From contig CAIIXF020000004.1 in NCBI GenBank assembly GCA_903813345.2, forward strand, positions 27,035,985 through 27,099,984: 64,000 nucleotides of DNA, written 5' to 3'. Both the position numbers and the translations under genes were made by a program. Origin of the DNA: Owenia fusiformis (lineage: Eukaryota; Annelida; Polychaeta; Sabellida; Oweniidae). The notes below the pieces were generated by a model that did not search any database, was not told the origin of the DNA, and worked only from the letters and a program-made list of their open reading frames with translations. Shown piece by piece: positions 11,901 through 23,279 of this stretch (position 1 is the stretch's first letter; each line of letters begins with the position of its first letter).

Positions 11901-14900
11901 TTATCGGGATTAAAAGTGACTTACCATTTCAGTACACCATTAGAAAGCTTTTTTTTGTCATATCAAATGTAGTTTTTACCAGTTGACGTTTAACAACTGA
12001 GAAATCAAACATAACGTTACGACGTCAACATCGACGATGTTTGTGTGTTTTTGTTATTGCGTTTCATATGAATGAAGAATGAACGTAATGCAATGTTACG
12101 TGCGTTTTTTCCAAAGTGACTAACCAGGATGAAATTGGTCTTCTAACAACTGAAACATCACTTAAAAATATGACATTACACACCACGACGATGTAACGTT
12201 TTCATCGTGATTTGAAATGATAATTATACGTTTTTAAATCACGACCTAGTAAAGGTACTATAGTCATTGGATTCCCAGTTTTAGTTTTACTTCTAATTTT
12301 GCATTTTTTCATCTTTATGTAAAAGACCGTCAGCCGACCACCGACCACATGTACCCAACTGTGGAGAGTGACTGGTCGGTGGTCGGTGGTCGGCGGTCGG
12401 TGTTTTACGAAAACCCTGAATATATAATTTGAAAAAATAATGGAAACCAACTGAAGGAAAATCTGGAAAAGGTTCACGGATGTTTTTTTGATTTGACGAT
12501 CCTTCTGTTCACTTCCTACTAGAGGATCACTGGATTCCTTCTTAAATATCACCAGATACTTGCTAGAAGTTTACTGAATGATCACTAGATGCTAGAAGAT
12601 CACTATGTACATTTACTTGCCAGAGGATCAACGAATACATGTACATGTTCTTGTTAGAGGATCACCGGTTACATAAACATAAACACATCAGCTCAGTAAT
12701 ATATATATAGGTTTACTGGGAGGGATTGCATATGGGTTCTATTCCGAGGGACAAAATGATATTAACCGAATGGTAATATGATATTGACCGAGGGAGCGCA
12801 GCGACTGAGTGTCAATACCATATTGCCCGAGGTCAATATCATATTTTCCTAGGAATAAAACCCATATTCAATCCCGACCTGACATAATATATTTATTCCA
12901 TAACATGTCCCTCTAAAATGTTACATTTGGATAATGTAACCATTATATTAATAAATGCACATTGTTTTAAGTTAAATTTCAAAGTACGCTCCAATACGAG
13001 TTTTCCCGGGGACAATACGATTTTCTTCATGGAATACGATTCAATAAGATTTTATTCCTTCATATTTCCCTGGGAAAACAGGAGTATAATGGAATAAATA
13101 AATATATATACAATATTGAATTTATTTTAAAGAATATTTTATACTATTTTTATTTAACAAGAAGATTTTTGATGGAGCCACAATGAAAATGGTTAAAATA
13201 ATCCTATCCTACATCGTGCGTTCTAATTTGAATCAATGAATATGGAAAGAAAGAAGAATATTTATTTACCATTGGTAGACTTGCAGATGATATAAGTAAT
13301 ATCACGTGGGACTTCGATTAAACACACTGGGCAGTTATCTTCATCTACAACACAGGTAATTATAATATGTCTGAATTAGCAAGTCCTACTTGAGATATTC
13401 ATCTTCTACATTCCCCCTTAATGGTATTTTATGAAAAGGAAATTAAATTATTAAGCGACATGCATTTTGCTGAAATAACTTTAATTAATATATGTTGCAT
13501 TTGTATTGCACCTACTAAATTTATCTCTGTTATTGGCACATTTCATTGATGGAACATCTACTTTCTTCCAGATAAAGTTAATCCAGAAGTCCATTCTTTT
13601 AGGTAGGAACCTCTCAATGACAGTGCTGCTACTGACGGGTGTTGACAGTTGAAGGTAGTTCGACCCAGTAAACTCTGGCCAATGTAAAGAACCTGATTCT
13701 GTAGGGTTCCTAAAATAAATAAAACTTGTTAATTATAGAAATTAAAATAATGAAACTACTGGACCTAGGCGTCTGTTGTCTTCAGGTACTTGTTTATTTG
13801 AAAATAAATGTGCCTTAAATTAACACTGAACACATTGTCACTCCTCCTATCCAGATGTCCAGAATCCGTACCTCCTTCTTCCCCCCCCCCCTGCTATAAC
13901 CAATTTGGAAGCGCCCTATTAAACTGAATCACGTGATCTAATTATGCGCCGATCGCAGGGGGTAAAAAGAAAGAAGTATTCTGGATTTTAAAGCCCTGTG
14001 ATCGGAGGATGATTGTCAGATACTATATATATGATTGTTTTTACCCTGTTTTTGCAAAGTTAGCCCAGGTCTTCATCATTTCACCGCTTAGTTCCCTCTC
14101 CTCACGTGTCACTGTTTTATCTGTGTATTTGACACCTCCAAATACAAATTGTATATCATCTGCATGACTGGTGTGGACCCAGTCAGGACGCTCATGGCTG
14201 TAGGGAATGTATCGAAAATACTCGGATATTTTTGCATCCAGAAAGTAACAGTATGAGGTTTTGGTGGATTGCTTTTGGTATAATGTTGAGAATTTATGAC
14301 TCCCAGCAATGATTTCAAAATCACCCAAAGCATTTACCAGTCCCTTAGTTCTGTCCAGTGATTTTTCATCATAATCAACTGTATAATCGTCATACAAGAG
14401 CCGTACTCCATGTTGTATGATATCCCTGTTTTCTAGATGATCGAGAAATTTCATGTATTTTGAAATAATGTCATTGAATTGAGAAGAATTGATCACAAGA
14501 CCATTATCTCCATCTGGTGAAATACTTGCGAAGGGAAAGCCTTCGTGTCTGTTCACTCCATTGATGAAATCGACTGGCTCGAAATCTCCTTTCTCAAGTA
14601 TGTTTTCAGGCTCATCATGAAAAAATGTACCATCAACGTTTGGTGCAAATCGAATTGAGGATGTTGAGTTAAGAATGCCCATTGGTCTTTTGTTCCTTAA
14701 ACAATCCAAGCTGTTGTTATATACTGGACAACCAAGGTTTTTTGCCAGGTTTTGTTGGAGTCTACGATTTCTGCCACGTGGATTCATTGCCCAATAGTTA
14801 AACGCTGACCCGCTTTGTCCAATAGCTCTTTTGAATAAACCATTTGCCTGCTTTGAAAGCATCAGTAGTGTCACTATTGCTGATCCTGTAGATTCCCCAA

Positions 14901-15624
14901 ATATGGTAACAGAATTAGGGTCCCCGCTGAATGATCTGATATTATCCCGAACCCATTGTAATGCTAAGACACAGTCCTTTAGGCCCCAGTTCCCCTCATC
15001 TGGTTTTGATTCAGTAGATAAAAAGCCAAATGAATTTAATCTATAGTTAATAGTTATAACAATGACATTTTGGTCATGTGCCATATATGCCCCATTAGTA
15101 ATGTCAAGGCTTCCGGTGCCAAACTGAAAATCCCCTCCATGGATCCAAAACAAAATAGCAAGGTCCCGTGATGTATTATACATCATTGTATCCCCCGGGA
15201 CCCAGATGTTTAGGAATAAACAGTCCTCTGACATTGGGGTAGGTAAAGGCATGAGTATATTTTGCCAGCAACTGTTTCCATAAGCTGTAGCATTCTTCAC
15301 TCCCTCCCATGGTCCAACCTTCTGTGGATTCTTCCACCTGAGGTCACCAATAGGAGGTTTGGCATAAGGGACTCCAAGGAATTGGGTGACTGTAATAAGA
15401 TTCTTATTACCTTCAGGGTATTCTACGGGATAATCGACAATCTCTCCTTGTAAAAGCCCTGCAACTGTTTTGACATTAACATATCTTGCTTGAGTGTGCT
15501 GCCCATCACTTTCTTTTGCAGATGATGGGGACAATGATAAGACAATCAACATCATCAATGGCACGATCATCTGAAAAGTAACGGCGGCTTTATAAAAACC
15601 AGTGAGTGAAAATCTAATTTTCAT
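5998..15624 (-). CDS. Gene A: secreted carboxylesterase/cholinesterase-like protein with C-terminal NTR (netrin-like) domain
   Basis: Five exons (minus): 15,624-14,045; 13,709-13,516; 13,344-13,270; 6,649-6,509; 6,149-5,998. All joins keep frame (2,142 nt, 713 residues) with GT/AG ends. Exon 1 gives a hydrophobic signal peptide (to about residue 36) and a type-B carboxylesterase fold. The nucleophile is Ser245 in GESTG, the acid Glu361 in NRHEG, and the histidine His487 in SHADD. Cys119/135 and Cys299/308 match the family disulphides. The oxyanion motif is HGGDF, with Asp165 replacing the third glycine. Exon 2 ends the esterase domain (FLPKRMDFW). Exons 3-5 form a module with cysteines 596, 599, 612, 655, 657 and 711, the C..C/C/C.C/C spacing of NTR domains. 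It is probably an extracellular ester hydrolase or binding protein; the substrate is unknown. The exon 2 donor is GTAGGT; a neighbouring GTGCAA would break the frame. The 6.6-kb intron is full of transposons. The NTR call is from my own pattern comparison. Confidence 0.87.
6727..8465. mobile_element. Long foldback element carrying a nested second element
   Basis: The two arms (about 6,727-7,135 and 8,118-8,465) are inverted copies of each other for more than 350 bp. The ends are CAGGGG and CCCCTG. The flanking direct repeat is ATTTT (6,722-6,726 and 8,466-8,470). The hairpin tip lies near 7,120-7,165, where GTACTGGACGCAAG faces CTTGCGTCCAGTAC. A 952-bp element is inserted in the tip region. 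No transposase is seen. A solo right end of the same family lies at about 31,788-31,868. The element sits 78 bp from exon 4 of gene A, within its intron. Confidence 0.8.
7166..8117. mobile_element. Nested inverted-repeat element rich in GAGTACT motifs
   Basis: The left end ACAGGGAGAAATGCTGAGT is mirrored by the right end ACTCAGCATATCTCCCTGT. GTAC flanks both sides (7,162-7,165 and 8,118-8,121), consistent with a 4-bp target duplication. The interior is full of GAGTACTCAT/TAGTACTAA motifs in both orientations, so a transcript could form many local stems. No ORF is worth naming. It is inserted inside the larger foldback element, so it is the younger insertion. Confidence 0.75.
8471..11481. other. 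Intronic/non-genic stretch, no exon recognised
   Basis: This lies in the large intron of gene A. Short imperfect repeats are visible: GTGGGTGCAA-type motifs at 9,440-9,600, GGGTATTGATCA twice at 10,050-10,115, and AAAAGTACGAACGGAACTAA twice at 10,797-10,858. I see no protein-coding exon, RNA gene or clear element ends. Confidence 0.5.
11482..12416. mobile_element. Inverted-repeat DNA element rich in GGTCGGTGGTCGG (copy 1)
   Basis: The ends are GGGTTTTCGGAAAA and its near inverse TTTTACGAAAACCC. Both subterminal regions carry ACCGACCACCGACC or its complement in repeated form. A second, oppositely oriented copy with the same interior lies at 38,571-39,487 just after gene B. No transposase is encoded. 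It is likely a non-autonomous DNA transposon about 0.93 kb long. Confidence 0.75.
12722..12878. repeat. Short foldback repeat
   Basis: GGATTGCATATGGGTTCTAT near 12,724 is mirrored by ATAAAACCCATATTCAATCC near 12,855-12,874, with the motif CGAGGGAGCGCAGCGACTGAG between them. It forms a hairpin of about 155 bp. No coding content. Confidence 0.6.
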
Positions 15625-16264
15625 AAAAGGTTTATTTATTAATTCAACGAAGTTGTGTTTATTGTTTGATTATGAGAAGTCAATTAACAATTTAAATGAT
15701 ACTCACGTTTTTTCTTTGAAAGTTATATTGGCTGACCTTCTGCTAGTGATTACAGCTGCTAGATCACGTATGTTTTTGTACAATTTTAAATCATACAATT
15801 TTTTTAGTCTCAAACAAATAGTTTGTTTGTTCATTCATAGTTTGCTTATCCGAGCTTTTCATTTAACAACTTTTTAAACTCTGATCATGGTGACATGTAC
15901 ATAAAGAAATAAGAATGTATGGAGAGAGTGATTAATTGGAAGTTTAAAATCTTTTAAAATGCATGCCAATGTTTTCCCTACCGTCTTTTTTCATACTCGC
16001 TTCCCAGTTTGATTTTCAATCACACTGGTATCAGTGGAGAACTTTTCTATCTGAAAAACAAACAAACCATCTGATTGGTGCACGTTAAATCCAGCGCACA
16101 ATCAGATGATTTGTTTGTTTTACTCTAGGATCTCATTGGTCAGACTCCTTTTAAACCATATTTAACCGCCCTTAATTGACTACAAAAGAGGATGACTGCT
16201 CATCTTCTTTTTACCTATTATGTAGGCTGGATAAGATGATATCTCATTCATCAGCTTTTCATCA

Positions 16265-16480
16265 GTTTTTCATTAACAATTTTTGTACTTTGTTTTCTAT
16301 CTTACCAGATATATACATGGTATATAAATTATTAATAAATGTATCTCGATATGTTCAATCTTAACCCTTGTAGACAGGATGCTTTATATTACTTTTGACA
16401 ACTCCTTTTGACAATTTTTGTGAGCTTATCTAACTACCATTCAGTGTTTCGAGCTGATAGATTGTTTCACTTGACAGTAG
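16265..16480. repeat. Diverged direct duplicate of the 2.75-3.3 kb region
   Basis: Both segments read AACAATTTTTGTACTTTG, then AAATTATTAATAAA, then a CTTTGTAGACAG-like motif and one diverged unit of the 115-bp repeat, in the same order and orientation. The two copies flank gene A as direct repeats about 13.5 kb apart. Confidence 0.55.
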
Positions 16481-16659
16481 ACAATTAATCAACGACATTA
16501 TGAAAAATTCAACATTTAGAAAGAAGTTTCCTGGGTTATCATGACCTGCTGATCATATTTTTAAAGACCACATGCAAAGTTTGAAAATATGTTTTTATCG
16601 TTCATTTACTATTTTCAATGACCTTAGAAGTTATTTAAGAGATTTTTGGGAAAAACATA

Positions 16660-17718
16660 TACGAGGGTTGTCTCCAGAAGTAATGCACTATATGCTCTAA
16701 CTTTATCAATGATTTATATTTTTCCATGAAATTTTCAGTAAATGTTCCTTGGAGACATTTTGACTATTCTAAAAATTTTCATGTTGACTGATATTGATGT
16801 TATAATAAAATCAAGTTGGTGAGTTTGGGTAGGGTGGGGCAGGTTATACAGTCACGTCAAAAGTAATAAAAAATTGAAAATATGAAATAATTAATCAACA
16901 AATACCATTTTGTGTAGCTATAAGAAGTATGCTCAAAAATACATTTTAAGATACTAAATTACTATGAGCACATCCTAGATTTAATGGATGTACATTGCAC
17001 AGTGTCCCATTTCACATTTTCTCAAAATATTGCCCTTTGCATGTTATGAACTTTTGATGCCTGTCAGGCCAAACACTCTTGGCAATTTCTTCCACTGTGA
17101 CTTGTGGAGTTTTTGCCTCCCATGTTTGGAGTTGTCATCCAGGGTGAAATCATCTCTTTTAAATCTTTTCTGCTAACCTCATAAGTTCTATCTGGTATAT
17201 ACTCCTTATATACTTTCTTCATGGTAGCATAAATTTTGCGTGGCTGTCAGTCCAAGTGAAGTATGAAATTAGGCCACCAAACCCAAGGCCTTCTGTTATC
17301 AGGTGAAAATTGCAGCCATTTTTGCAATTTCTTGACTGTGACTGTATTTGAATTCGTGACTATTGAAATGTGGTATTATGACATCACAGTGCTAAATGTC
17401 ATTATTTGTACTTGGTTAACATCATGCTGAATAAATTAAACAATTTCTCAAACTTTTTGATCATTTAAAGGAAAGAAATATTAATAAAAAACACTTTAGA
17501 TCTTTTCATAATCAGAAAAATTGGTGCCTGCCCCGCCCACCCCTACCCCCATGTTGTTATAGCAATCATAGTAAGACTTAATATTAATTTTTGATGCTGA
17601 AACTACAGGATATATTAGATAAGACTTCAATTGTTATATCCCCAAAATTTCTGCCGAATTGAAGAATATTTAAGAAAGTTAGAGTATATAGTGCATTACT
17701 TCTGGGACAACCCTCGTA
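16660..17718. mobile_element. Mariner-like element remnant
   Basis: The terminal inverted repeats are ACGAGGGTTGTCTCCAGAAG at the left and CTTCTGGGACAACCCTCGT at the right, each flanked by TA, as expected for Tc1/mariner insertion. On the minus strand around 17,090-17,160 the translation FTLDDNSKHGRQ resembles the post-HTH linker of mariner transposases, but the frame is broken by stops. This is a dead or non-autonomous copy about 1.06 kb long. Confidence 0.72.
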
Positions 17719-18600
17719 TATGTAAAAAAATCTTTTTATCTCAAATATTCAAATTTCCCGCCATTTTTCAAGTAAAAGTTATATTTTTAAGCATAAAATG
17801 TTTCAATATACAGTGCCAAACGAATTATTTTTAACACGATTACAAACACTGGCGTTAAACGTATCTCAAACATAATGCCCAGTAGCACAAAACTCATGGC
17901 ACATGTATCTCTATGGGGTTTTATTAAATCCTTCATATAATTCCTTTGGTGTATTTTTTCTAGCACAAGTAATGTGACTTTAATTAGTATACCGATGATT
18001 CAATTAACTGGCTATAAATTAAGCATACACGTTGATCGGTGAGTGAGTAACTTTGTATATTGTAAATATCTAAGCACTAGTGCCAAGGGAAAGGACCAAA
18101 AGTTGTAATGGAACTTAGCAAGAAAAAGCAAACTCTAAGTGCATACCAGTCAAGAAAAACAAGCCCCATATATCCCAAAACCATGATCTAACGTGAAAAG
18201 AAACAATGTCTAATACCCCCTTTCCCCCACCATTCAAGAACCGATATCACAATTCAAGACCAGAACACAAAGATTTTCAGCAGACGCCATGTATTTCCTA
18301 TGAGCAACTTTAAAGTAGAATTAAAGGTAAGTTATAATCATTTACATGTACTCCATTTTAAAAATATATACGACTTGGGCTTTTATTTATATAGAACATT
18401 AGTCAGATAGTATATTTGGAAGATTTATTCTACTTCGACGTAGCAAAGTGATAGTGATGGTATAGCGATAACGTAACAAATACCTAAGTGTAGATAGAAA
18501 CGAATCAGTAAATACCCAAACTCTACACATAATTGTAAAAGAGATGAAGAAGCAAGGGATAATCGAAATTTAATATTTAATTTAATATTTGCTCACCATT
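17719..18600. other. No gene recognised
   Basis: AT-rich sequence without a supported exon, RNA gene or element boundary. Confidence 0.5.
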
Positions 18601-18604
18601 TTAT

Positions 18605-19012
18605 TTATGCAATGATCGCAAATGTATTTATACCTGAGAACTTCTGCTTAGGGATCTTACTTCTATTGCTCAAGTCTGGTAACAAAGATTGTCTTAAAAA
18701 GGATCACCATCGTGGGATAACCCTTATGACAATTTTTCGTAAGATTTTTGTTAATATTGTTCTTTGGAAAATTGGTGTACTGCAAGATCGCATACCGCAA
18801 TTACAAGGTGCGTCTATTAAAGGTTGTTCTTCCTTGCAAACATCTCTAATAGGGCAAGAAGCCATATCTCACCAAGAAAATGGCACACAATTATTGCATT
18901 AATGGACATTAAAAAGGCTTTTGACAGTACATGGATACGAGGCCTGTTCCATAAGTTATATAATTGTGGTATAAATGGTTTATGTTGGAGGCTCTTGTAT
19001 CTTTTTACTTGA
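18605..19012 (+). pseudogene. LINE reverse-transcriptase relic (non-LTR retrotransposon)
   Basis: The plus-strand translation shows LLLKSGNKDCLKKDHHRGIT, typical of the fingers region of LINE RTs (K.G....DHYRGIT). After one frameshift near 18,880 it continues MDIKKAFDSTW, the RT motif-A region with its catalytic aspartate. Only about 130 residues remain. No endonuclease, YxDD region, 3' tail or target duplication is visible. The relic ends abruptly where the 194-bp repeats begin. The family resembles CR1/Jockey-type RTs, but I cannot assign the clade. Confidence 0.75.
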
Positions 19013-20625
19013 CCTTTTTGGGCCTTACTTTTTCAATTTTAGGCAAAATTTTCAATAAACGGGCCATAAATCTTCAAAATTTAGGCCCAAATTTTGGTTC
19101 TAGGGCCCTAAAAGGTTTCCCGCGCGGTCATAGGATGGGCCCAGAAAAAATGTTGGCTCAAAAATATTGTAGGGCCTCTTTAGTGGACCTCCTTGGGCAT
19201 TAATTAACCTTTTTGGGCTTTATTTTTTTCAATTTTAGGCCAATTTTTTTTAAAAGGTGGATAAATTTTCAGAATTTTTGCCCGAATTTAGGTTTTAAGG
19301 CCCTAAAAAATTTACGCGCGGCCCTAGGATGGGCCTCGAAAAAATGTTGGGCCAAAAATATTGTAGGGCCTCTTTAGTTGGCCTTTACTTGACCTTTTTA
19401 TTGACTTTTTGGGCCTTATTTTTTTTCAATTTTAGGCTAAATTTTCAAAATACGGGCTATAAAAGAGTGGTATCGATATGGAGAACTGAATTCAACAATG
19501 TTTTTCTCTTAAACCAATCATTGAAAACATTCAGTAAAAAAACACGGTATTTTATGTAATGTTGACTGATTGACAACAATCTAATGCGAAAATTATTTAG
19601 AAATATTTTATATAATTGTTTTTGTTAACATTTTTCGTTTTTCTAGTGCAATTGTTTTTGCTCCTTTCTACCAATTCTTGAGAATGAAATAAAATGTCTT
19701 TCCGAACCTTGTTGAAACAAAATAGCATATACAACATGTTTTTAGACCTCTCAATATTATAGTTATACAAAGGAATTTTTGGTTCATTTTAAAAAAGTAT
19801 TCAAAAAATTTAAACAAAATCCCCCAAAATAGATGAAAATCAAGATAAACCTTTTATTTCATTAACAAGATACTTTTTTAAAATGAACAAAAATTTCCTT
19901 TGTACAATTACAATATTGAGAGACCTAAACATGTTGTGTTTATGTCGTTTTGTTCCAATGAGGTTCGGAAAGATGTTTCATTTCACTCTGGAAACATGAT
20001 ACCATTAGAACAAAACAAGTGTTTGATGTGTTTTCTAAAACAATATAGACGAAAGTTTATATATATATTTCCAATTATATTGTTACCATTCAAAAGATGA
20101 CTATTAAATTGACAATGTGTACAATTTTCAGAATTTTTTGATGACTGGTTTAAAAGAAAGGTGTGTTCAAAAAGTTCGCCATATCGATACCCGTTCCTTT
20201 TCCAAATTTTGGTTCTAGGGCCCTAAAAGGTTTTCTGCGAGGCCATAGGAAGGGCCCAGAAAAAAATGTTGGCCAAAAATATTGTAGGGCCTCTTTAGTG
20301 GGCCTTTTTGGGCATTACTTGACCTTTTTGGGCCTTATGTTTTCAATTTTAGGCCAAATTTTCAAAGAACGGGGCATAGATTTTCAGAATGTCGGCCCAA
20401 ATTTTGGTTTTAGGGCCCTAAAAAATATTCTGCGCTGCCCTAGGATGGGCCCAGAAAACATGTTTGGCCCAAAAATATTGTAGGGGCTCTTAAGTGGTCC
20501 TTTTGGGCATTACTTGACCTTATTTTTTAATGTTAGGCCAAATTTTCAAAAACGTGCCATAGATGTTTTAATTTTTGGTACAAATTTTGGTTTTAGGGCC
20601 CTAAAAAGTTTTTCTGCGCAAGCAC
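18990..20625. repeat. 194-bp tandem repeats with GGGCC motifs, interrupted by a MITE
   Basis: Units of the type CCAGAAAAAATGTTGG...TATTGTAGGGCCTCTTTAGT occur with anchors near 19,151, 19,345, 20,267 and 20,460. The spacing is about 193-194 bp. Removing the inserted element (about 19,460-20,200) brings the middle interval to about 181 bp. The motifs TTTTGGGCCTTA and TTTTAGGGCCCTAAAA recur throughout. ORFs here are repeat artefacts. Confidence 0.85.
19460..20200. mobile_element. MITE-like element, GGTATCGATATGG termini (copy 1)
   Basis: GGTATCGATATGG at 19,469 is mirrored by CCATATCGATACC ending at 20,191, with weaker inverted similarity (AAAGGA-like) just outside. A shorter copy with the same interior motifs (ATGAGGTTCGGA, TTGTTAACATTTTTCG) is in the dehydrogenase intron at 24,706-25,333. 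No transposase. Confidence 0.78.
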
Positions 20626-20639
20626 GGATTTTTTCCTCA

Positions 20640-21730
20640 CTTGAAGTGTGGGTCCCGCCTTGTTAGCTTCCAGATCCGTCACTGTCCTTTACAATACAAA
20701 TGGGCTTGGGTTAGCATGGGTAATTTTTTTTTGGGGGGGGGGGTTGCGGGGGGTGTTCGATCCCTCCCCCCCCCCTTACAAAAAGATGGCTACGGGCATG
20801 TTGTTAGTTATTTGAATGGCTCGGGACGCACAGTTTGAAATATTTTCTATGTTCATTGTTCACATATTATTTCTTGTGGCTTAAAATAAAGTTCATTTAC
20901 AAGATATATTTTAAAGAAAAATTATAATTTAAATGAAATATGTTTTTTTAAACATTCAAATTATGCCCTGTTTTGGCACCAAAAGTAATGACCATTTGAT
21001 TATCAAATACTCCATTTACTAAATTGTAAAACATTTATATCCTCAATACCACTAGAAAGATTTTTTCTGTTTGAATCTTGATTTTTCCTGAATTAGATTG
21101 GATGTATGACTTTGATGAATTTGTTATTAAGAAACAGGATTTATCAAATAGTTCAAAGGGGGGCTTTGGTTTGTTTTCATGAGAGGAGTGAATCACCCAT
21201 CATTGTGTATTAATTATCACAGTCGTCATTGTTGTCGTGATTGTGGTCGTGATCGTGATTGTTCTTCTTTTTTGTCATCGCCATTTAGGAAAACCACTCA
21301 TCAGATTTTCTCCAAATTTGCACACATGATAGAGGATATCAAATTTTAGAAGTGATAAACTTTTGGGTGGCCACCTTGTTTTCTGTTGTCATTTACTCTC
21401 AACTTTCATAACCTTGCCTATAATAGTATAGCAAAGTAGCACAAAATCACTTCAAGACAAGTGGTCCTTACTTGATGTGCAAAAATATTTTCAGTGCTTT
21501 CAGTGCTGACTTTTAGAAGGATTAAATGATACACAAATTTGAAAAATAATATTCAGCTGGATTTGTAATTCTTAATAGCTCCTTACTTAATGTTATATGC
21601 CAAGTTGAGAGTTGATGACATCACTTCTTGAGTGAAAGATGGCAGCCTACTGAAATTGAACATACATTTTTTAAGTGATCAATATTGACCATATCAAAAC
21701 ATTTTTCAGTGTTTTGCTAAACATGGGAAG
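20640..21730. other. Non-genic; G-run facing C-run
   Basis: At about 20,727-20,780 a T-run plus G-run (12 or more G) is followed by GCGGGGGG and then a C-run, so it could form a hairpin or quadruplex. A (GTCGTGAT)-like low-complexity tract lies near 21,222-21,262. No supported exon. Confidence 0.5.
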
Positions 21731-21733
21731 TAT

Positions 21734-22006
21734 GTATATGGTTAAAGCTACCATATTAGGGGAGATGGTCTGGCAAGGAATATCCCTTTAAGTACGGTCA
21801 TGCCCCTATGAGACATACAGTGACACCTCTTTAAATATGTAGCTTAAAGGGACATTCCTGGCCATACCATTTCTATCTTGATATTATAGCTATAATCATA
21901 CATACTTTTCATATTCAGCAAAACTTGTAAAGTATATATACCTTGTATATGGTTAAAGCTACCATATTAGGGAAGAGATGATCTGGCAAGGAATATCCCT
22001 TTAAGG
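21734..22006. repeat. Direct repeat with an inverted partial copy
   Basis: GGTTAAAGCTACCATATTAG and the following GGCAAGGAATATCCCTTTAA occur at 21,739-21,793 and again at 21,951-22,004. The segment 21,843-21,873 (TTAAAGGGACATTCCTGGCC) is an inverted partial copy. Confidence 0.8.
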
Positions 22007-22057
22007 GGTGCTCGCAAAATGACCATGTGTTAAAGTATAGTTTACTGGATATTCTAG

Positions 22058-22161
22058 GTCCATTGCTGTACCACTTTGCTGACTTGACTAATGAGGAATC
22101 CATTGAGTTGAGTTATGAAGACCTGAAACATGTCATAGAGAAAATAGGATTCAAGTACCTG
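22058..22161 (+). CDS. Orphan exon resembling carnosine N-methyltransferase (CARNMT1/UPF0586 family)
   Basis: After a TTCTAG acceptor, 104 nt translate to 34 residues beginning PLLYHFADL and containing [14 protein letters not shown] and GFKYL, followed by a GTATAG donor. The combination PLLYHF...SIELSYED is a hallmark of the C-terminal part of CARNMT1, which methylates carnosine to anserine using S-adenosylmethionine; the family match is from memory. Phase is 1 at the start and 0 at the end. I find no matching upstream (FIDTAHN region) or downstream exon nearby. It may therefore be an isolated duplicated exon or pseudogene fragment, or an exon of a gene whose other exons I missed. Repeats crowd it on both sides: a direct repeat ends 52 bp upstream and a foldback starts within 10 bp downstream. 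Confidence 0.6.
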
Positions 22162-22167
22162 GTATAG

Positions 22168-22525
22168 AAAAATCATAAATGTTTGTGAGTACTTTGAATT
22201 TAAAAAATAAGCAATCAAATGACCATGTAATTTATCCTAACTTTTGTATATTTCAGATAGTAATGTATAATGTGCGGCAAAGCTATGGCCTTTTGTAATT
22301 TATGGAGTCTCAGCCATGTTAATTTTCCGAAAATAACATGGCAGAGAAGTATCAAACTATAAGGGGACACAGATATGATAGCTAAACTACCAAACAAACT
22401 AAAATATACAAAAGTTAGGATGAATATAAATGTTTCTATTTTTACATAAACTGTTTCAATTTGGTCATTTGATTGTTGTTGTTTTTTTAAGTTCAAAGTA
22501 CTCACAAAGATTTATGATTTAACTT
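22168..22525. repeat. Foldback (inverted repeat) about 355 bp
   Basis: AATCATAAATGTTTGTGAGT at 22,170 is mirrored by ACTCACAAAGATTTATGATT ending near 22,520. CCTAACTTTTGTATATTT is mirrored by AAATATACAAAAGTTAGG. The arms are about 90-120 bp with small indels. Non-coding. Confidence 0.8.
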
Positions 22526-23279
22526 TAGGTATATCTGCTTTGTGTTCGTGTTTTGAGTTTTTTTGCTCATTTTATGACAAAGGTTTTGATAGGCATTAAG
22601 TTTAAACAAGTGTTTTTTTTATTAATAATTGATCAAAAAATTGTAAATTTTCTTTTTTTATTAGTTTATTCCAATCACTTTTAGATCAGTGGTACATAGT
22701 TTAACTAGTGCAGCAGTTAAAAACATACAATACATGTGTACAAGCACAATTCTAAAGCAGAGCTAAAACATTTGCAACAATGGTTCTGGAAAGAGGATAG
22801 TCCTATTTCATCCAGATCGTGTTTTGATTTTATTTTTTATTTATCAATTGTTTTTTAGAGAATAAACATTATCATGTGACTAAATCTTTAGTATCAAAAA
22901 TGAATAATAAGTCAAGTATTAAATGATTGGCGGTGTAAATAAGAAACACAAAATGCTCATCACATTTGTCTAGCCCAACGTATGTACATGATGTATGTAT
23001 TTACTGTTAAGGTATATAAGAGCACTGAAGGTCACGAATATTGTGATTCAGATTGGGGCCTTTTAAAATCGAAAATCTCTGCACAATGGTGGAATTGGTT
23101 CAAACTACAAAATTGCTACGAAAAACATTATTTCTGTCTTGAAATATACAAATTGAGAATCACTTAGCGATAATAGTCCATTTCAATATCAAAACTTACT
23201 CCCCGGAATATTCTGTCTAAAACAAGCTATGGGTTGAGAAAGTGGGGCAGAGATTAGACATAACCAGTTTTACTAGACA

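Noticed and set aside
13505-13515. Donor GTGCAA for gene A exon 2
   Set aside because: It would put exon 3 in a frame with an immediate stop. GTAGGT four bases earlier keeps phase 1 as in gene B.
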